Below, one piece after another: positions 20,020 to 23,896 of a stretch of 23,896 bases of DNA. Source of the DNA: a virus; the IMG/VR virus record IMGVR_UViG_3300022227_000031, positions 1 to 23,896 of that record. The stretch is one strand, 5' to 3'. Under the pieces are notes generated by a model, which had not been told where the DNA came from, ran no database searches, and worked only from the letters and a program-made list of their open reading frames with translations. The position numbers and the translations under genes were made by a program. The first letter of the stretch is position 1; every line of letters begins with the position of its first letter.

Positions 20020-21755
20020 TGGCAGATGGAATAGAGCTTACAAAAGTTGGTGCAATAAAGGCTAAACTTGAAGTTTTAAAGAAAAGAAAAGAACCTTGGC
20101 TTCCTCACTATCAGTTATTGGGGGAGTTTATTAATAACCGAAAGCAGAATTTTACTGAGGTTAATCAGCAAGGGGCATTTCTTTCTAGAGAACTTTTTGA
20201 TAATACCGCTGCAAAATCAGCTGAGACAGCAGCTTCTTCTATACTCGGACAGTTATGGCCTAGTGCTTCACAATCATTTGAATTGATTCTCGCAAGAGGA
20301 TTAGAGGATAATGAAGAAAATAGAGAGTATATGCGTTTCATTACTGAAGAAGCACATACAATAATGGATGATTCTCGGTCAGGATTATCTGTTGCTTTAA
20401 CAGAACTCAGTCTTGATGATGTTGTATTTGGTACGGTTGGTTTAGGGATTTTTAAGACTAAAAAGAAAAGTGCACTTCCAATTCGATATGTTGCGTGGGA
20501 TGTTAAGATGATGCATATTGATGAAGATGAAAACCATTTTGTAGATACAATAATTTCAGAAAAGCCTATGACTATTAGGCAAATGGTTCTTGAATATGGA
20601 TTAGAAAATTTAGGTGTTACGAATCGGGAAAAGTTTAATAATGGTCAAGAAACAGATGTAGCTACAGTAATCCATGCTATTGAACCTCGAATAGAAGGAA
20701 GTCGAACAAAGTTTGGTGTTAAGAGTATGCCTATTGCTTCGATTCATTTTGAAGAAAGAGGAGAGAAGATATTAAGAGAGAGTGGATTTGATGAAATGCC
20801 TGTTCTTGTTACTCGGTTGCGTAAAGCAATGGGAGAAGTTCAAGGTAGGTCTTTAGGAATGGCTGCTCTCCCGGATATAATAGAACTTAATGTAATATGG
20901 GAAGCAGTAACAGTTGCTGCTGAAAAACTTGCAGATCCTCCATTAGCAATATTAGCTGATGGTGATCTTGGTACTACAACTATTAATACAAGTGCCGGGG
21001 CTATTAATGTTTTTAATATTGCAAATAGAACAGGGATTGCAAAACCTATAACTGAAATCTCAACTGTTGGAGATCTTCAACCTTTGATGATAATGATTGA
21101 TAAACTTACGGAATCAATCTCTAATCATTTTATGATTGATAGACTTCTTGATTTAAATAACGAAACTCGCATGACTCTTGGTGAAGCTCAAATCCGTAAT
21201 GAGCTTCGTGGCCAATCTTTGGGATCTCTTTTTACAAGAAAGAAAGCAGAATTGTTTAATAATCTTATTGAAAGAACAGTAAGTATTCTTACTGATGCTA
21301 ATAGATTAGGAGTTGTTAGTGGATCAGAAGAAGAAGCAGCTTTACTTGCAAAAGGAATTGAACCTATAATTATTCCTGATGAAATATTAAAGAAAGCAGA
21401 ACGAGGTGAAGAAATATTTAAAATTAAATATCTTTCTCCAGCTGAGAGAGCTATTCAAGCTGAAGAAGTTCAGGGCAATTTAGCAATGTTGGAAGTGCTT
21501 AATGCTACTGTACCTTTGAATCAAGAAGCAGTTGACAATATAGATATAGATGCTCTTATTAGAAGAACTTCAGAATTAACAGGGGCATCTAAAGAAATGA
21601 TAAGGGGTTTAGATATTGTAGAAGAATTAAGAACAAATAGAAATGAAGCTATACAAAAACAACAGGAAATAGAAACAGCAAGAGAGGGTTCAGAGATTGC
21701 TAGGAATTTAGCTCAAGCTCAAGCAACAGCTGCTAATGCTGATCAAAATGTATGA
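20019..21755 (+). CDS. Head-to-tail connector (portal) protein, T7/podovirus type
   Basis: 578 aa. Forms the dodecameric ring at the packaging vertex. Family features: N-terminal helix KAKLEVLKKRKEPWLPHYQL, the motif ELFDNTAAKSAETAASSILG (about 58-78), FGTVGLGIF, the central GEVQGRSLGMAALPDI, DPPLAILADG, and the C-terminal FNNLIERTVSILTD and tail with glutamine/alanine-rich helix. Matches the podovirus head-tail connector rather than the lambda or SPP1 type. Overlaps the next gene by 4 nt. Confidence 0.93.
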   Translation: MADGIELTKVGAIKAKLEVLKKRKEPWLPHYQLLGEFINNRKQNFTEVNQQGAFLSRELFDNTAAKSAETAASSILGQLWPSASQSFELILARGLEDNEENREYMRFITEEAHTIMDDSRSGLSVALTELSLDDVVFGTVGLGIFKTKKKSALPIRYVAWDVKMMHIDEDENHFVDTIISEKPMTIRQMVLEYGLENLGVTNREKFNNGQETDVATVIHAIEPRIEGSRTKFGVKSMPIASIHFEERGEKILRESGFDEMPVLVTRLRKAMGEVQGRSLGMAALPDIIELNVIWEAVTVAAEKLADPPLAILADGDLGTTTINTSAGAINVFNIANRTGIAKPITEISTVGDLQPLMIMIDKLTESISNHFMIDRLLDLNNETRMTLGEAQIRNELRGQSLGSLFTRKKAELFNNLIERTVSILTDANRLGVVSGSEEEAALLAKGIEPIIIPDEILKKAERGEEIFKIKYLSPAERAIQAEEVQGNLAMLEVLNATVPLNQEAVDNIDIDALIRRTSELTGASKEMIRGLDIVEELRTNRNEAIQKQQEIETAREGSEIARNLAQAQATAANADQNV

Positions 21756-22054
21756 AGTTAAAAACACCACAAGAAAAAGCAGTTATAGAAGCAAAACGAA
21801 TTAAAGTAGAAAAAGAACAAAGAGCTAAAATAAAAGCAATGCATGATGAAATTGCTGCTACTGAAAATGGAAGATCTTTTTTTAAGTATTATTTAAACCT
21901 TTTAGGATTGTATAAAGATTCTATTACTTTAAATCCAGAGACAGGGGAGGTGAATGATAAAACAACATTTTATTTAGAGGCTCGTAGAAGTGTATATTTA
22001 GATATGCGTAAACATATTTCGGACAAACATTTAAAAAAAATAGAATTTAAGTAA
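21752..22054 (+). CDS. Bbp19-like phage protein
   Basis: 100 aa. Basic N-terminal helix (KTPQEKAVIEAKRIKVEKEQ), then the pattern GRSFFKYYLNLLGLYKDS...FYLEARRSVYLDMRKHI, which fits the Bbp19-like domain commonly encoded between portal and scaffold in podoviruses. The function is not established; a head-assembly role is assumed from position. Overlaps the portal gene by 4 nt. Confidence 0.75.
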   Translation: MKLKTPQEKAVIEAKRIKVEKEQRAKIKAMHDEIAATENGRSFFKYYLNLLGLYKDSITLNPETGEVNDKTTFYLEARRSVYLDMRKHISDKHLKKIEFK

Positions 22055-22067
22055 GGAGGGGCAGATT

Positions 22068-22916
22068 ATGGGAGAAGAAAGCATTAGTGAAGTTAGTGGT
22101 GGAACAAATATGCAGCATCAAACAAGTGAAGCAACAACTGTTCCAGCACATACAACTGCTGAACCATCAGTAGAAACTGGTGATTTTGCTATTCCAGAGG
22201 CTTACAAAGATAAACCATATTTAAAAGATGTAACATCTCTAGATGATGTATTTAAGAAACTCGATGGTGCTCAAGGTTTAATTGGAAAAAATAAAATTAA
22301 TTTTCCAGATGAAAACACTACTGATGAAGATAGGCTTGCTTTTAATATTGCAGCTGGGATGCCTGAAAAAGCTGAAGATTATACATTTGATATTCCAGAA
22401 GGACAAGAAAGGAATGAACAATTTGAGTCTAGGGTTAAAGAACTTTTTCATGAATCTGAATTATCAGATAAAGCTGCTACAAAACTTCAAGTAGGTTTTG
22501 ATGCTCTTATGAAAGAAATGGCAGCATCACAAGGAGAGGTACAGGATGCAGCTTTTGCAGAACTTAGTACAAAAATTTTAGGTGAAAGAGTAGATGAAGT
22601 TTTAGCTTCTGGTAAAACTTTACTTGCAGAAAATACTCCAGAAGGAATGGAAGAGGCTGTTCAGAATTTGAGTAATGAGTCTTTAGTTATAATGGGGGCT
22701 GTTCTTGATAAGATTAAGAGTAAATATATTGATGAAGATAGTATCAACGATAATAATCTTCGTAAGGGTGGGGCTGATGGGGTTGATGCACTTAGAGAAA
22801 AAGGCAGAGCACTTATGAAAGATCCAGCAAGAGCTGATGCTTTCCATCCAAAGCATAAAGAAGTTAATGAAAAGATAACAGAAATATATGCAGAAATAGG
22901 AAAATTATCAATGTAA
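22068..22916 (+). CDS. Capsid scaffold/assembly protein
   Basis: 282 aa. AAGGAGG precedes the ATG. Disordered acidic N-terminus (about 1-40), then KPYLKDVTSLDDVFKKLDGA and the segment IPEGQERNEQFESRVKELFH, with long helices through the middle and C-terminus, as in podovirus scaffold proteins that fill the prohead. It directly precedes the capsid gene, the standard order. Confidence 0.85.
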   Translation: MGEESISEVSGGTNMQHQTSEATTVPAHTTAEPSVETGDFAIPEAYKDKPYLKDVTSLDDVFKKLDGAQGLIGKNKINFPDENTTDEDRLAFNIAAGMPEKAEDYTFDIPEGQERNEQFESRVKELFHESELSDKAATKLQVGFDALMKEMAASQGEVQDAAFAELSTKILGERVDEVLASGKTLLAENTPEGMEEAVQNLSNESLVIMGAVLDKIKSKYIDEDSINDNNLRKGGADGVDALREKGRALMKDPARADAFHPKHKEVNEKITEIYAEIGKLSM

Positions 22917-22919
22917 AAT

Positions 22920-23021
22920 ATCGGGTATCTGGAAACAGTCCGATGTTGATAGTCAAACTATCTGGTTTAAACCGCCATAAAGGTTAGGGCACTTCCGATG
23001 TTACTAAGTCGGGTATAGTTT
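22920..23021 (+). promoter_or_regulatory. Structured leader before the major capsid gene
   Basis: The 147-nt gap between scaffold and capsid holds a hairpin with GAAA tetraloop (22929-22931 with 22936-22938, closed by 22920-22924 with 22940-22944), a second hairpin (22948-22953 with 22957-22962), a palindrome GGTTTAAACC (22964-22973) and a third small stem (22995-22998 with 23009-23012). An alternative pairing AAACTAT 22955-22961 with ATAGTTT 23015-23021 competes with the second hairpin. The TTTAATTTTTTAA leader motif and TGGAGA follow before the ATG. Confidence 0.5.
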
Positions 23022-23063
23022 CTGGTTTGTTTAATTTTTTAATTTTAAATTGGAGACTATATT

Positions 23064-23896
23064 ATGGCTAATGATAATATTGATAAAGCCCTTATCATCC
23101 AATTCAGCGATCAGTTGAGGCATGAGTCTCAGCAGATCAGAGCAAGATTACGCCCATTCGTACAGGTAAAACCTATGATTGGGGATGTGTTTGCTTATGA
23201 TGGATTGGGTGATGTGGAAGCACGAGAAGTATCTGGTAGAGTACAAGCAACAGTTTTTGATGATATTGATCATCTTAGAAGGAAGATTACAAGGCGTAGA
23301 TTTGCTGTTACACTTCCTATTGATAAGATGGATGCTCTTGCTGTTCTTATTAAACCTCAGAGTGAATATGCTATAGCTTGTATTAAAGCTATGGAAAGAG
23401 TTTTTGACAAAGTTGGTGTTGATGCACTCTTTGCTACTGTTTCAACTGGAAGAGATTTTGAAACAGATGTTACTTTTTCTAATGATGGTGCATTTACTGT
23501 TACTGCAACTGGTGGACTTACTTATGATAACCTTTTAACTATTCATCAAAATTGGATAGATGCTGATGTTGGAAACGACATAGAGGAAGCAATGGTATTT
23601 GCAATTACTGGTGATGAGCATACTGCATTGATGAAAGAAACAGAATTAATCAGCGGTGATTTCTCAAGGAATTTTGTTGTAGATAAAGGATCAATGGTTC
23701 AAGCTGCCGGACTTAATTTAATTAAGTTTGCTGCTAATGCAAGAGTACCTATACTTCCGGTTGCTTCTGGAACTCGTGATTGTTTTGCTATGACTTCCAG
23801 AGGTCTTTGTTATGGACTATCTCAGGATATGGAAATAACAATTAAAGATAGACCAGATCTTGTGAATGTTAATCAGGTTCAAATAACTGGTATTCT
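23064..23896 (+). CDS. Major capsid protein (3' end off the right edge)
   Basis: 277 codons visible, starting MANDNIDKALIIQFSDQLRH with TGGAGA upstream. Family features: QQIRARLRPFVQVKPMIGDV near residues 23-42, the arginine-rich RRKITRRRFAVTLPIDKMDA (72-91), then the DLF-like central part. Matches the podovirus-type HK97-fold capsid family that follows T7-like portal and scaffold genes. The open frame continues past the end. Confidence 0.9.
   Translation, partial: MANDNIDKALIIQFSDQLRHESQQIRARLRPFVQVKPMIGDVFAYDGLGDVEAREVSGRVQATVFDDIDHLRRKITRRRFAVTLPIDKMDALAVLIKPQSEYAIACIKAMERVFDKVGVDALFATVSTGRDFETDVTFSNDGAFTVTATGGLTYDNLLTIHQNWIDADVGNDIEEAMVFAITGDEHTALMKETELISGDFSRNFVVDKGSMVQAAGLNLIKFAANARVPILPVASGTRDCFAMTSRGLCYGLSQDMEITIKDRPDLVNVNQVQITGI

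Overview
This window is part of an AT-rich (roughly one-third G+C by eye) double-stranded DNA phage or prophage genome of the short-tailed (podovirus-like) type. The right half carries a small-terminase candidate, a large terminase, a T7-type head-to-tail connector (portal), a scaffold protein and a major capsid protein that runs off the right edge. No integrase, RNA polymerase, DNA polymerase family A/B gene or tail gene is visible. Two lipoprotein signal sequences, a periplasm-type signal peptide and a Wzy/WaaL-type O-antigen gene point to a Gram-negative host. The species cannot be named from the sequence.

Layout. From 1 to 12749 all genes are on the minus strand: DNA metabolism and early accessory genes. 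Reading right to left in transcription order these are: a YACGG + DUF4326 fusion, an unknown gene, a SLOG/DUF2493 protein, SSB, a block of very small genes (zinc-ribbon and single-membrane-span peptides), a DUF932 protein, three more small genes, a membrane O-antigen polymerase/ligase in its own promoter cassette, a helix-turn-helix protein, a zinc-ribbon protein, a prim-pol/VirE-type primase-helicase, an SNF2-type helicase, two small genes and a DUF2800 Cas4/RecB-like nuclease that runs off the left edge. From 12750 to 14123 lies a non-coding divergent region packed with inverted repeats, 14-bp palindromes and AT-rich iteron-like repeats, a candidate replication origin and control region. From 14124 to 23896 all genes are on the plus strand: packaging and head genes.

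Function. The left arm supplies replication (primase-helicase, SNF2 helicase, SSB) and DNA processing (nuclease, SLOG protein, DUF932). The right arm builds and fills heads. Genes are packed with 1-4 base overlaps in both arms, as expected of polycistronic transcripts.

The most unusual content is non-coding. Two gaps in the left arm (9492-9565 and 10736-10803) hold elements with the same architecture: a 12-13 bp outer stem enclosing an H-type pseudoknot. The helices differ in sequence but keep pairing, and the central loop is 13 nt in both. A third element (12895-12980) has a related topology. A fourth non-coding stretch (13720-13800) can form interleaved helices that compete with a local hairpin. 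A GC-rich, multi-helix candidate RNA sits between the primase and helicase genes (3107-3213). Two coding genes contain perfect 25-bp and 21-bp inverted repeats, each with a 10-nt spacer. Leader sequences are repeatedly duplicated in front of different genes, once in inverted orientation.
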